A stretch of 64,000 nucleotides of DNA from Knoellia sp. p5-6-4 (GCF_029222705.1 NZ_JARGZF010000001.1:430437-494436), one strand, 5' to 3'. Counted from the first letter of the stretch, positions 45,740-55,381 are shown. The notes: generated from the letters alone by a model not told the origin. A program made the numbers and translations.

Positions 45740-45758
45740 CGTTTGACAATGTCGAACG
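45740..45758. promoter_or_regulatory. Glycerol-regulator operator 2 overlapping the iclR promoter
   Basis: CGTTTGAC-AAT-GTCGAACG matches operator 1 with one arm mismatch, 26 bp centre to centre. It contains TTGACA (45742-45747), a consensus -35, followed 17 nt later by CACGGT (45765-45770), six nt before ATG 45777. Binding would block the regulator's own leaderless promoter. Confidence 0.65.
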
Positions 45759-45776
45759 CCGTGGCACGGTGGGGTC

Positions 45777-46544
45777 ATGCCCGGGTCCGTGCAGTCGGTG
45801 GAACGTGCCGCAGCGATCGTGCGGCTGCTCGCCGCGGAGAGCGAGCCGCTCGGGCTGGCCCAGATCTCCGGGGCGCTCGGGCTCGCCAAGCCGACCGCCC
45901 ACGGCCTGCTGCGGACGCTGTGCGAGGTCGAGTTCGTGGACAAGGACGAGGTGACGGGTCTCTACCGGGTCGGGCGCGACCTGCTCCAGCTGGGGTCCAC
46001 GCAGCTCGATGTCAACGAGCTGCGTTCCCGAGCGATCAACTGGACCGACGCGCTGGCCGCCCGCACGGGCGAGTCCGCGCGGGTGGCCATGTTCCGCGGC
46101 GGCGCAGCGGTGATCGCCCACCACGTGTTCCGAGTCGCGGCCGGGCCTCAGACCCTCGAGACCGGAGCCACCATCGCGCTGCACGCGACGGCGCTGGGCA
46201 AGGTGCTCATCGCCTTCGACCCTGGGGCGGCGCGCAGCGTGCTGGACGGACCGCTCGAGACCCTCACCCACCGCACCATCACGGATCGTCCCACCCTCAT
46301 CCGCCAGCTCGCCGACGTCCGGGACGCCGGCTACGCCGTCGCGGTCGAGGAGTCGGAGCGGGGCCAGGCGGGCATCGCCGCCCCGATCCGCGACCGCGGT
46401 GGCTACGTCGTGGCAGCCGTCGGCGTCGCCGGCCCGGTCGACTCCCTCTGCGACGGTCGCGGCCACCCGCGCGACGCCCTCGCCGAGGACGTGCTGTGGG
46501 CCGCCCGGGCGATCTCCCGCGAGTTCGGGCACGGCCGCTCGTGA
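45777..46544 (+). CDS. IclR family transcriptional regulator of glycerol genes
   Basis: 255 residues. The N-terminal winged HTH (ERAAAIVRLLAAESEPLGLAQISGALGL...PTAHGLLRTL) is followed by the IclR effector domain (ESARVAMFRG, HATALGKVLIAF, YAVAVEESERGQAGIAAPI). It diverges from glpF and is co-translated with a second glycerol kinase (GTGA overlap). Two matching palindromes upstream make autoregulation and control of glpF likely. IclR-type control of glycerol genes is known in streptomycetes (GylR). Confidence 0.92.
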   Translation: MPGSVQSVERAAAIVRLLAAESEPLGLAQISGALGLAKPTAHGLLRTLCEVEFVDKDEVTGLYRVGRDLLQLGSTQLDVNELRSRAINWTDALAARTGESARVAMFRGGAAVIAHHVFRVAAGPQTLETGATIALHATALGKVLIAFDPGAARSVLDGPLETLTHRTITDRPTLIRQLADVRDAGYAVAVEESERGQAGIAAPIRDRGGYVVAAVGVAGPVDSLCDGRGHPRDALAEDVLWAARAISREFGHGRS

Positions 46545-48058
46545 CCGACCGCTACGTCGCCGCACTCGACCAGGGGACGACCTCGACCCGGTGCCTGCTG
46601 TTCGACCGCCAGGGGAGGCTCGTCTCCCTCGCCCAGCGCCAGCACCACCAGCACTTCCCGCGGCCGGGCTGGGTCGAGCACGACGCCGGGGAGATCTGGG
46701 ACATCGTCCAGCGCCTCGTGCCCGAGGCGCTGGACAACGCCGGCGCCTCCCCCGAGCAGGTCGTGGCCCTGGGCGTCACGAACCAGCGGGAGACCACCGT
46801 CGTGTGGGACCGGCGCACGGGCGAACCGGTGTCCCCGGCGATCGTGTGGCAGGACACGCGGACGGCGCCGCTCCTCCAGGAGGTGTGTGAGGAGCTCGGT
46901 GCGGAGACGATCTTCGAGCGCACGGGCCTCCCCGCGGCGACCTACTTCTCCGGCCCCAAGCTGCGGTGGATCCTCGACAGCGCCCCGGGCCTGCGCGAGC
47001 GGGCCGAGCGCGGCGACCTGCTGTTCGGCACCATGGACAGCTGGCTGGTGTGGAACCTCACCGGTGGTGTCGACGGGGGCCTGCACGTCACAGACGTGAC
47101 CAACGCCAGCCGCACCATGCTCATGGACCTGCGCACCCTCGCGTGGGACCAGGAGCTGCTCGACTGCATGGGCGTTCCCGCGGCCATGCTGCCGCAGATC
47201 CGGCCGTCGATGGCCCACCTCGCGCAGACCCGGAGCCCGGTGCCCGGCATCCCGGTCACGGCCGTCATCGGCGACCAGCAGGCCTCCCTCTTCGGGCAGA
47301 CCGCTTTCGAGCCGGGCGAGGCCAAGTGCACCTTCGGCACCGGCAGCTTCCTGCTCCTCAACACCGGCACCGACATCGCCCGCTCCCGGCACGGACTCAT
47401 CACCACGGTCGCGCACAAGGTCGACGGCGAGCCGGCCGTCTACGCCCTCGAGGGGTCGGTCGCGATCGCCGGCGCCCTGGTCGAGTGGTGCCGCGAGAGC
47501 CTGGGCCTCATCCGCTCCCCCGCAGAGATCGAGACCCTGGCGATGACGGTCGAGGACAACGGCGGCTGCTTCGTCGTCCCGGCGTTCTCCGGACTGTACG
47601 CGCCCCGCTGGGAGACCAAGGCCCAGGGCATCGTCGCAGGACTGACGTCCTACATCACCAAGGGGCACATCGCGCGGGCGGTGCTCGAGGCGACGGCCCT
47701 GCAGATCAGCGAGGTCGCGCGCGCGATGAACCTCGACGTCGACGTGCCGCTGAGCAGCCTGGCGGTCGACGGTGGCATGACCGCCAACAACCTGCTCATG
47801 CAGGCCGTCGCCGACTTCGTCGACGTGCCGGTCGTGCGGCCGATGATGGCCGAGACCGTTGCCCTCGGGGCGGCCTACGCGGCCGGGCTGGTGGCGGGCT
47901 ACTGGCCGGACCGCCAGGTGCTCAAGCGTCAGTGGCACAAGGCCGCCGAGTGGCACCCGCGGATGGAGCCGGCAGTGCGGCAGCACCACTTCGAACGCTG
48001 GGACCGCGCCGTCGAGCTCTCCATCGCCTGGGGCGCCCCACCGTCGACCTCGAGCTGA
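46541..48058 (+). CDS. glpK: Glycerol kinase, copy 2
   Basis: 505 residues, FGGY family: [57 protein letters not shown] and AVDGGMTANNLLMQAVADFV. GTG 46541 overlaps the iclR stop. It is diverged from copy 1, so it is an old paralogue or separately acquired rather than a recent duplicate. It may serve as the constitutively coupled kinase that makes the inducer glycerol-3-P. Confidence 0.95.
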   Translation: MTDRYVAALDQGTTSTRCLLFDRQGRLVSLAQRQHHQHFPRPGWVEHDAGEIWDIVQRLVPEALDNAGASPEQVVALGVTNQRETTVVWDRRTGEPVSPAIVWQDTRTAPLLQEVCEELGAETIFERTGLPAATYFSGPKLRWILDSAPGLRERAERGDLLFGTMDSWLVWNLTGGVDGGLHVTDVTNASRTMLMDLRTLAWDQELLDCMGVPAAMLPQIRPSMAHLAQTRSPVPGIPVTAVIGDQQASLFGQTAFEPGEAKCTFGTGSFLLLNTGTDIARSRHGLITTVAHKVDGEPAVYALEGSVAIAGALVEWCRESLGLIRSPAEIETLAMTVEDNGGCFVVPAFSGLYAPRWETKAQGIVAGLTSYITKGHIARAVLEATALQISEVARAMNLDVDVPLSSLAVDGGMTANNLLMQAVADFVDVPVVRPMMAETVALGAAYAAGLVAGYWPDRQVLKRQWHKAAEWHPRMEPAVRQHHFERWDRAVELSIAWGAPPSTSS

Positions 48059-48065
48059 CCGATGG

Positions 48066-48087
48066 TGGGACGCCTCATGGGGCGCCC
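48066..48087 (+). terminator. Possible terminator after glpK copy 2
   Basis: GGGACGCC and GGGGCGCCC flank a short loop with one bulge, 9 nt past the stop, between convergent genes. Modest stem. Confidence 0.4.
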
Positions 48088-48098
48088 TGTGGCAGGAC

Positions 48099-48776
48099 TC
48101 AGCTGCACATGCCGTCGCGCGGCTCGCACCAGCTCCAGCCGGTGAAGGCCGTGGTCTTCCGGTTGGCGCCGCGCAGGTTCTGGCCGATGTGGACGTGGTC
48201 GCGGTGCGCGATGGTGTCGTTGCTCGTCGGGCAGGCGCCGTAGGGCCGCAGGCCCTCGCTCGCCCGCTCCGCGGTCCAGATCTTGCAGTTCCAGATGATC
48301 TCCTGGACCCCGAAGCGCTTGGCCAGGGCGTACTTGTTGCCCTTGGTGTCGGCGCGCAGGAACGCCGCGACGAGGGAGTCGCCGGCCGCCTTGTCCTTCT
48401 CGTTGTGGACGGACAGGCGGTGGTCGTAGGCGCGGCCGCCGGCGTGCAGGCTGTAGCTGCTGCTGCCGGAGACGTTGCGGCAGTTGTAGATGCCGGCGCT
48501 CTCGCCGCGCGGCCACCAGTACTCGATGTAGCTGGCCAGCCGCTCGGTGCCTGCGGCCGGGCCGCCCGAGCACTGCGTGACCGACGCGGAGCCGAGCTTG
48601 TCCGGCCGCGGGTTCCCGTGGTGGATCTTCACCTTCGGGTTCACGCTGCCCGGCCGCGCGGCAGGCTTCACCGTGACGTAGTGCGGCTCGGACGCGACCG
48701 CGACCGCCGACGGCACTGCGACCGCGGCCGCTGCGAACAGGCCGATCCCGATTCGGCGAATCCTGTTGCTGTTCAT
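48099..48776 (-). CDS. Secreted M15-like (ARB_07466-type) peptidase-domain protein
   Basis: 225 residues from ATG 48776 (GAGGGGAAAG upstream). The signal peptide covers about 1-31 (RRIGIGLFAAAAVAVPSAVAVA). The mature domain has YSLHAGGRAYDHRL and a late HRDHVHIGQNL, the His/Asp and H-x-H arrangement of LAS/M15-type zinc peptidases, plus GVQEIIWNCKIW. Several Cys probably form disulfides. A cell-wall peptidase role is possible; activity is unproven. Confidence 0.75.
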   Translation of the reverse strand: MNSNRIRRIGIGLFAAAAVAVPSAVAVASEPHYVTVKPAARPGSVNPKVKIHHGNPRPDKLGSASVTQCSGGPAAGTERLASYIEYWWPRGESAGIYNCRNVSGSSSYSLHAGGRAYDHRLSVHNEKDKAAGDSLVAAFLRADTKGNKYALAKRFGVQEIIWNCKIWTAERASEGLRPYGACPTSNDTIAHRDHVHIGQNLRGANRKTTAFTGWSWCEPRDGMCS

Positions 48777-48946
48777 GGCTTTCCCCTCGTGTGCTGAGCC
48801 CGGCTGACCGCCGATGGGCCCGGTTTGTCCGCTTCTGCAGGCGGGGAAAGCGTCGTGGCGCAGGGGCCGCTCCGGCAATGGGGAGCACTCCCCCGCCGGT
48901 CACGGGCAGACTGCGGCGTGCCACCCTGGCGGGCGTCGGAGGGATC

Positions 48947-49375
48947 TCAGCAGGCAGCAGTCAGGGGTCCGGGCAGCGCGAAGACGCCCTCGCTGGTGGC
49001 GAGGTGGAAGCCGAGCAGCCGGACCCCGGAGGCGGCGCAGCAGTCGATGGCCTGCTGGTGCCACTCGCGGTCGAGGTCGTTCGGGGCACCGCCGCCGCGC
49101 CGGCCGCGGCCGACGAGCACCGATCCGCCCTGCTCGGCGACGGCCGGCAGGAAGAGGTCGAGGAGCTGGCGCAGGACGCTGCACTCGGCGTCGGTCGGCA
49201 CGTCGGCCAGCACGACGGGCTGGACGCCGCGGTCCCGGCCGTCGCAGAGCATGAGCCCGATGCTGCCCCGGGAGCGCGCATCGTCGCCGATGATGAGATC
49301 GATGACGTCGCCGGCAAGCCGCGAGTCGGTCAGCGGCAGGTTACGGATGTCAGGTGGCAGGTCCTTGAAGGTCAT
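48947..49375 (-). CDS. Hypothetical protein
   Basis: 142 residues, soluble, start ATG 49375 (MTFKDLPPDIRNLPLTDSRL). It contains VIDLIIGDDARSRGSIGLMLCDGRDRG, GGSVLVGRGRRGG and a His-containing WHQQAIDCCAASGVRLLGFH. The alternating hydrophobic strands suggest an alpha-beta fold. No family recognised. It stands between the secreted peptidase and the large nuclease-helicase, all on the minus strand. Confidence 0.7.
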   Translation of the reverse strand: MTFKDLPPDIRNLPLTDSRLAGDVIDLIIGDDARSRGSIGLMLCDGRDRGVQPVVLADVPTDAECSVLRQLLDLFLPAVAEQGGSVLVGRGRRGGGAPNDLDREWHQQAIDCCAASGVRLLGFHLATSEGVFALPGPLTAAC

Positions 49376-49414
49376 GCGGGCATCGTTGCCCGAAAAGGAG
49401 TTTCGGCAGCGGAC

Positions 49415-52400
49415 TTATCCCCAGCCGCCGACCTCGACGGCCTCGTCGACGTAGCGGCACAGGGCGTTGACGGCCCGGAGCTGCTCGGGCGTGTGCACCT
49501 GCGCGTCGAGGAGTGCCGGACTGGCGACGACGATGCCCAGGGCCTTCGCCCGCGAGATCGCGACGTTGAACCGGTGCAGGTCGTAGAGGAAGCCCACGCC
49601 GCGCGGGGCGTCGGCTGCGGTGGAGCTCGCCATCGAGTAGATGACCACCGGCGCCTCACGCCCCTGGAACCGGTCGACCGTGCCGATCCGTATGCCGTCG
49701 GGCAGCGCAGCCTGCAGCCTCGCCACGTGCGCGTTGAACGGGGCCACCACGAGGATGTCGTCCTCGGTCATCGGATGGGTGACACCCTCGACGTCGGTCC
49801 ACGACCGGGACAGCAGGTCCTTGGCGAGGTCGGCGACCACGGCGGCTTCCTCGTTGCTGGCGGCCGAGCAGCCCACGTGCTCGACGGGCGCCCAGCGCAG
49901 CCCGGCTCCCGAGAGCGGCCCCTGCCCGCCGATCGCCTGCCGCTCACGCCCCAGCTGCGCGTGGAGGCGGCCCTCGTAGGAGAGCTCGGAGACGAAGGCG
50001 GTCACCTCGGGGTGCATGCGCCAGGTCGTGCCGAGGAAGATCCCGCGGTCGGCGGGCACCGTGTCGTGCTCGCCGATGAGGTGCTCGAGCGCCGAGACGC
50101 CGGCGCCGTAGGGGTGTGTCGCCTGGCTCGGCTGCGTCAGCTGTTGCGGATCGCCAAGCAGGACAAGCGACTTCGCAGCGGGCGCGACGGCGACGGCGTT
50201 GGCCAGCGAGAACTGCCCCGCCTCGTCGATGACGAGCACGTCGACCGACTCGCGCATCTCCTCGCGGGCCCACAACCAGGCGGTGCCGCCGACCAGCTGG
50301 ACCTCACCGTCCTGCAGGGCAGCGCGCGCCTCCTCGTTGACCGTCGTCAGGCTCACGTGGCCGGCCGGCAGCTCCTCCGGCAGCTCGGACACCTTCTGCA
50401 GCGCCGGACGGTCGACCTTGTCGAGGACGTGCCGGATCACGGCATGGGACAGCGCCGTCACGCCCACCCGCAGTCCGGCATCGAGCAGCGCGCGGACCAG
50501 CTGCGCGGCGGCATACGTCTTGCCGGTGCCGGGCGGGCCCTGCACGGCCAGCACCTCGCCCCGCAGCGACCTGCCCACGCGCACCACCGCGTCGGCGGGC
50601 GCCTCCCCCGGGCGCGGCCGCAGCACCTCAGCCGGAGGCACCACCCGGTCGAGCAGTCGCGCCGCCATGCCGCGCTCTCCCGCCAGCAGGCTCCCTGCGG
50701 TGGCAGCGATGGACCTGCGCAGCACCGCGTCGACCACCGGGCCGGGCGGCTTGAGCCCCCGCGGCAGCGGGGGGTCGACGGACGTGCGCATGGACAGCTC
50801 CACCCAGCCCTCCACGCCGTCGACGGCACAGACCCTCCCCACCGACGTGTGGGTGTCGACGTCGTGGACGTACTTGTCCACCGGCAGCTTGCAGTCCTGC
50901 GGCTCGAACGGGTAGCGCCACACCTTCGAGGTCGCCGTGCCCCGGGCGTTGACGACGTCTCGGACGAACACCGGCGCGCCCAGCCCGCCGACCGCGGTCG
51001 CGTCCTCGGTGAGCTCGCGGGTGTCGAGGCCCTCGTAGCGGAAGTAGTCCCACCAGCCGGGACGGGCCTCGCGCCGGTGCCAGCCGACACAGCCCGCCAG
51101 CAGGTCGTGACCGGCCTCGAGCAGCTGATCGGCGAGAGCGGTCTCAGCGAGCTCCTCCTCGCCCACCTCGCGCAGCTCGGGCGGCACCGGTCGGCGAAGC
51201 TCGTGGCCCTGCCGCTCGAGCTCATCCCGTCGCTGCTCGAGCCAGCCGTGCAGGTCGTGCGTGGATCGCACGTCGTCCTCGTTGTAGCTGCGGATCCGCT
51301 CGAGGATCGTGTCGTCACGGTCGACGAGCCAGCGCTCGTACTCCACGACCGAGGTCATCGCGTCGGCCACCTCGGACCCGTCACCCCTGCGCACGTGGCC
51401 CCAGTAGAAGTCCTCGAGCTTCTTGATCGAGTACGACGGCTTGCTGATCCGCAGGCCCTGGCGGACGACGGCATAGAGGTCGACCAGGCGCTCGCCGCGC
51501 AGCAGCTGGTCGAGCTCGGTCTCGCGCGTCCCGTGCCGGCCGGTAAGCCGCTCGAGCGCGGTGCGCTCGTAGGCCGCGTAGTGGTAGACGTGCATGCCCG
51601 GGTCGGCCTTCCACCGCCGCATGAGCTCGTCGAGCAGGCGCTCGGTGAGCACCTTCTCCTCCGCGGTGGAGTGCGCCCAGAAGCCGGTGAAGGTGCCCGA
51701 ACGGTCCCAGAGCCCGGCGAGGTACTCGCGCCCGCGACCCTCGTCGGCCCACGGGTCGCCCTCGAAGTCGAGGTAGACGTCACCCGGGCTGGGCTCGGGG
51801 AGCCGCTGCAGCCCGCGGGCCGGCTCCGGCGGCAGCAGCTCGTACCGTGGCACGCCGGTGTCGCGCTCGTGCGCCTGCAGCCGCGCCTGCTGGAGCAGCC
51901 GCGCTGCCGTGCCGCTCCCCACGGCGGCGCGGACCTGCTCGAGTGGTGCCACGGCGAGCTCGGCCAGGGTGCGGATGCCGTTGGCGCGCAGTGCCTCGCG
52001 CTGGTCGCCGCGCAGTCCGGCCACCTGGACGAGGTCGTCGGCGAGCTCCCAGTCCTGTGCACACCGTTTCTGCCAGCGGCACTGCGAGCACTGGTGGCTC
52101 GGCACCGGCTCGGTCGGCGTGCTCCGCTCGATCGCGGCCAGCAGTGCTTCCCGGCGCCGGCGGGCGTAGGCGGCGACGTCGACCAGCCGCCACGGGTGCT
52201 CCGCCTTGTCGCCGGTCACCACGACGAGGCGCTGGGGGGCGACACCCTGCAGCGTCTCCAGCCGCGCGGCATACGTCGCCATCTGGAGCAGGGCCGGCAC
52301 CTTGAGGCGGCGGGCGAGCTTGGTGTCGGCGATGTCGTAGGACCAGGCGCCGAGCCGACTGGGGCGGTCGGTGCGCAGCAGGAAGTCTGCGTGCCCGACC

Positions 52401-52732
52401 CACTGCCCGTCGAAGAGCGTCGCCTGGTAGACCACGTCGGCGCCCCCTCGCATCGCGTCGAGCGTCGCGGCCTCGGCCGCCTCGCGGTCGGACCCGAAGC
52501 CGTCGATCTCGACGATGTCGAGCCCGCGGTCTCGCAGCACGTGGAGGTAGTCGGCCTCGTGGGCAAGCCCCTTCTCGAACACCAGGTTGAGGGCGTCGTC
52601 GGCGGCCGTGGCGCCCAGCTCTGCGGCCGGCGTGTCGAGGGCCTGCCGGTCGAGGGTGGTGATGTGTGGGCAGGCGACGTGCTTGGTGAGGTCTGTGGGG
52701 CTCAGCACCAGGCGGCCGTCGACTCGCTGCAT
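49415..52732 (-). CDS. TM0106-type RecB-like nuclease fused to SF1 helicase
   Basis: 1105 residues. The first half is a RecB-like nuclease module (SYDIADTKLARRLK; Fe-S-type Cys in HQCSQCRWQKRC; then the TM0106 core VYLDFEGDPW and YHYAAYERTALERL). The second half is a UPF1/DNA2-like helicase with Walker A GPPGTGKTYAAA, Walker B VLVIDEAGQFS, GDPQQL and GTVDRFQGREAPVVIYS. It probably unwinds and cleaves DNA ends or flaps in repair. Such proteins are also found in defence contexts, but none is evident here. Confidence 0.9.
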   Translation of the reverse strand: MQRVDGRLVLSPTDLTKHVACPHITTLDRQALDTPAAELGATAADDALNLVFEKGLAHEADYLHVLRDRGLDIVEIDGFGSDREAAEAATLDAMRGGADVVYQATLFDGQWVGHADFLLRTDRPSRLGAWSYDIADTKLARRLKVPALLQMATYAARLETLQGVAPQRLVVVTGDKAEHPWRLVDVAAYARRRREALLAAIERSTPTEPVPSHQCSQCRWQKRCAQDWELADDLVQVAGLRGDQREALRANGIRTLAELAVAPLEQVRAAVGSGTAARLLQQARLQAHERDTGVPRYELLPPEPARGLQRLPEPSPGDVYLDFEGDPWADEGRGREYLAGLWDRSGTFTGFWAHSTAEEKVLTERLLDELMRRWKADPGMHVYHYAAYERTALERLTGRHGTRETELDQLLRGERLVDLYAVVRQGLRISKPSYSIKKLEDFYWGHVRRGDGSEVADAMTSVVEYERWLVDRDDTILERIRSYNEDDVRSTHDLHGWLEQRRDELERQGHELRRPVPPELREVGEEELAETALADQLLEAGHDLLAGCVGWHRREARPGWWDYFRYEGLDTRELTEDATAVGGLGAPVFVRDVVNARGTATSKVWRYPFEPQDCKLPVDKYVHDVDTHTSVGRVCAVDGVEGWVELSMRTSVDPPLPRGLKPPGPVVDAVLRRSIAATAGSLLAGERGMAARLLDRVVPPAEVLRPRPGEAPADAVVRVGRSLRGEVLAVQGPPGTGKTYAAAQLVRALLDAGLRVGVTALSHAVIRHVLDKVDRPALQKVSELPEELPAGHVSLTTVNEEARAALQDGEVQLVGGTAWLWAREEMRESVDVLVIDEAGQFSLANAVAVAPAAKSLVLLGDPQQLTQPSQATHPYGAGVSALEHLIGEHDTVPADRGIFLGTTWRMHPEVTAFVSELSYEGRLHAQLGRERQAIGGQGPLSGAGLRWAPVEHVGCSAASNEEAAVVADLAKDLLSRSWTDVEGVTHPMTEDDILVVAPFNAHVARLQAALPDGIRIGTVDRFQGREAPVVIYSMASSTAADAPRGVGFLYDLHRFNVAISRAKALGIVVASPALLDAQVHTPEQLRAVNALCRYVDEAVEVGGWG

Positions 52733-52770
52733 GCGGCGATCATGCCACCGGGGTCGGACACCCCCGGGAC

Positions 52771-53409
52771 TCAGAGGCGGTTGAACCGGACGGAGGAGAA
52801 GGCGAAGTAGCTCACCCCGGCCCTGATCTCGAGGTCGACCCGGGTGCCGAACGCGTCGGACGGACGGAGCAGGAGGTCGAACGTGTGCGACGCGAATCCG
52901 GTGACGGGGAACGACCGGGGGCTGGCACTGTCGGCGCGGACCTCCACCGACCCCGTCGCACCCGCGGGGGTGCCGACCTTGGCAGAGACAGTGACCAACA
53001 CCTCCCTGCCCGGCTCCACGTCACGGAACCAGAACACCAGCCCCCCGTAACGTCGATCGGCGCCCGTGTCCTCGGCCCACTCGAGCCTGTTGCCCTCGGC
53101 CCAGACGGACCAGCTCCGCCCGACGGCGTTGACGAAGGACAGCGGCGCCGACTCGTAAGGGTGCCGTGCCGTCAGCGAGCGCTCCGGCAGCTCGAGAGGC
53201 CAGAGCAGGAGCGGTCCGAGGGAGTCGGCCAGCACCCTCTGGCGCGCGAGGTCGGTGAGGGGCCGGTCGGAGGCAGTCGTCTCCACGCCACGGTCACCCG
53301 ACAGGTCGGCCAGGTGGTGCACCCACTGCTGGCCCTCCTCCCTCGCGAGGATCTCGCGTTGTCGCTCGTAGCAGGCATCGATGCTGTCGAGGGGACGTTC
53401 ACTGGCCAT
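52771..53409 (-). CDS. Hypothetical protein
   Basis: 212 residues from ATG 53409 with GGGAGG six nt upstream. The N-terminal half is charged and helical (DSIDACYERQREILAREEG). The C-terminal half looks like a beta-sandwich (YGGLVFWFRDVEPGREVLVTV, GVSYFAFSSVRFNRL). No signal peptide or known family. Confidence 0.72.
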   Translation of the reverse strand: MASERPLDSIDACYERQREILAREEGQQWVHHLADLSGDRGVETTASDRPLTDLARQRVLADSLGPLLLWPLELPERSLTARHPYESAPLSFVNAVGRSWSVWAEGNRLEWAEDTGADRRYGGLVFWFRDVEPGREVLVTVSAKVGTPAGATGSVEVRADSASPRSFPVTGFASHTFDLLLRPSDAFGTRVDLEIRAGVSYFAFSSVRFNRL

Positions 53410-53684
53410 GGCGACCTCCCGGTCCGATCCACCCGGGTCCGACGCTAGGGCTGGCCGGCACGCGCGGGGACTGCCAGATGGCGTAGACCCAGCAGGCGCT
53501 GCCGCCCTCGACCTGCGCAGGCTGTGAGCCGGACCGGGCGAACCGGACGCAGATCGAGCACTCCTGGGCCCCGCCCCGTCCCGGGCCTTTCGCACCTGTC
53601 GAGAACCGCCCACCCCTGGGCCACACTGGGAGGGACGTGCGGGCCCACCGGGGGCCCGCGGGCCGCGCACAGAAGGAGGACAGC

Positions 53685-53906
53685 ATGACCGCGTCGCGTG
53701 ATGACATCCCCCTCGCCGACCTCGAGGAGCAGCAGAGGGGTCTGGACAGCGAGCCCGAGCCGACCCCGGGTGAGGACCTGCCCGACGAGGAGCCGCCCCA
53801 CACAGCCGAGGTCGAGGCCAACGAGGCAGACCTCCTCGAGCAGAAGATCTCCGTCAACGAGAGCGAGGACTACCCCCACGCCGGCGCCGAGGGCTACGAG
53901 GAGTAG
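53685..53906 (+). CDS. Small acidic hypothetical protein
   Basis: 73 residues, strongly acidic and probably disordered: MTASRDDIPLADLEEQQRG, Glu/Pro-rich middle, ADLLEQKISV, then YPHAGAEGYEE. AGAAGGAGGA ends four nt before ATG 53685. A GC-rich hairpin (53639-53659, GCGGGCCC/GGGCCCGC) sits in the leader. Function unknown. Confidence 0.7.
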   Translation: MTASRDDIPLADLEEQQRGLDSEPEPTPGEDLPDEEPPHTAEVEANEADLLEQKISVNESEDYPHAGAEGYEE

Positions 53907-53927
53907 CCCGCCCGCGCGCCCGGCCGG

Positions 53928-54308
53928 TCACCAGCCGCCGTAGGGGACGGTGATGACCTCGAGGTCGTGGCCGCTGGGGTCCTTCCAGTAGAGCCCCCTG
54001 CCGCCGTCCTCGGTGTTGACCTGTCCCTGTCGACTGTGGAACGGGTCGGCCCAGTAGGTGATGCCCCGCTCGGTGAGGCGCCCGAGCACCTGGTCGAACT
54101 CCTCCTCGGAGACGAGGAAGGCGTAGTGCTGGCGGTGCGGGGTGCCGAACTCGTCGGCGAAGTCGAGCGTGACCCCGTTGCCCAGCCGCACCGCGACGAA
54201 GGGCCCGTAGGCCGTCGGCGGCTCCAGGCCGAGGATGTCGGCCAGGAACTGTGCCGACGCCTGCTTGTCGTGGCTGTGCACGATCGTGTGGTTGAACTGA
54301 GCGCTCAC
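53928..54308 (-). CDS. VOC (glyoxalase/dioxygenase) family protein
   Basis: 126 residues. The VOC paired beta-alpha-beta units are seen in FNHTIVHSHDKQASAQFLAD (metal-ligand His), GNGVTLDFADEFGTPHRQHYAFLV (second His) and GLYWKDPSGHDLEVIT (Glu ligand). Reaction unknown. GTG 54308 has GACACT six nt upstream, a leaderless pattern. Confidence 0.86.
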   Translation of the reverse strand: MSAQFNHTIVHSHDKQASAQFLADILGLEPPTAYGPFVAVRLGNGVTLDFADEFGTPHRQHYAFLVSEEEFDQVLGRLTERGITYWADPFHSRQGQVNTEDGGRGLYWKDPSGHDLEVITVPYGGW

Positions 54309-54454
54309 GCTGCGAGTGTCCGACGCCGCGCGGGTCGTGCGCCACCCCACCGCGGCGTATGCCGAGCGTCCGCCTCCGGTGGCCGCCTCCTCCGTTCGGC
54401 CCGTGTTGGCCCTTTCCGGCGATGCGGCCCTCGCGCCGTCGGCAGCATGTCGGC

Positions 54455-55381
54455 GTGCGTGTGGGGGGACTCTGGGATGCGGCGACGTTCGGGCCGGCGC
54501 GGCGTCGGCGGTGGATGGGCCGCCAGCTCGCCGAGCTCGACCGGCTCGACGTGCTCGCCCTGCAGGGAGGCGCCGCAAACCGCCGTCCCGCCCGCTCGAG
54601 CGGGCCCCAGCGTGGTCTCGCCATGGGGGTGGCGGGGGTGCTCGTGGGCAGCGGGGCGCTGTTCTACGACGAGTGGTGGGAGATGGCGGGCCCGATCATC
54701 ACGGGCCGGCCCCCGGAGGTGCGCACCGTCACCAGCGACGTGCCGCTCGGGGTGGCGCCGACCAAGGCGTCGAACTCCACTGACTACGCCTTCATGGACA
54801 CCCGCTCCGGCTTCCGCAACGAGCCGGTCACCTTCGACCCCTGCAAGGTCATCCACATCGTCGTGAACACCGCGGATGCCCCGACCGGCGCCGAGGGGCT
54901 GCTGAGGGAGGCCGTCGCCCGGGTCAGCGCCGCCTCGGGACTCGTCTTCACCATCGAGGGCACGACGACCGAGCGGCCCTCGAAGAACCGCCCGAGCCGC
55001 GATGTCGGCCGCTACGGCAACCGCCCCTCCCCCGTGCTCGTCGCCTGGACGAACCCCACGGTCGTGCCGGAGCTCGAGGGCAACATCGCCGGCATCGGCG
55101 GGCCGGTCCCCGACCGGAGCGCGATCTCCACGAGCAAGCGGTGGGTCAGCGGGATCGTCTACCTCGACGGACCGAGCATGTCCAAGCTCCTCCAGCGCTC
55201 GTCGCGGGGCTGGGCCCAGGCACGCGCCATCGTCATGCACGAGCTGGCCCACGTCATCGGGCTCACCCATGTGCAGTCCCGCGCGGAGCTGATGCACGCC
55301 AAGAACGACGCGGGGGTCCTCGACTGGGGGCCCGGCGACCGCGAGGGGCTGCGCCTGCTCGGCTCCGGTCCCTGCGGCTGA
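54455..55381 (+). CDS. Membrane-anchored matrixin-like zinc metalloprotease
   Basis: 308 residues if begun at GTG 54455. A basic N-terminus and one membrane segment (about 52-72, GLAMGVAGVLVGSGALFYDEWW) precede an extracytoplasmic domain with HELAHVIGLTHV, the HExxHxxGxxH zinc motif of metzincins, followed by ELMHAKN (Met-turn candidate). CAGCAT lies six nt before the GTG. Longer in-frame starts back to 54359 have Pro/Arg-rich sequence and are unlikely. Confidence 0.82.
   Translation: MRVGGLWDAATFGPARRRRWMGRQLAELDRLDVLALQGGAANRRPARSSGPQRGLAMGVAGVLVGSGALFYDEWWEMAGPIITGRPPEVRTVTSDVPLGVAPTKASNSTDYAFMDTRSGFRNEPVTFDPCKVIHIVVNTADAPTGAEGLLREAVARVSAASGLVFTIEGTTTERPSKNRPSRDVGRYGNRPSPVLVAWTNPTVVPELEGNIAGIGGPVPDRSAISTSKRWVSGIVYLDGPSMSKLLQRSSRGWAQARAIVMHELAHVIGLTHVQSRAELMHAKNDAGVLDWGPGDREGLRLLGSGPCG

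Noticed and set aside
48791-52810. 1339-codon plus-strand ORF opposite the nuclease-helicase
   Set aside because: Longest shadow in the window, but composition is antisense-like and the minus strand has full nuclease and helicase motifs.
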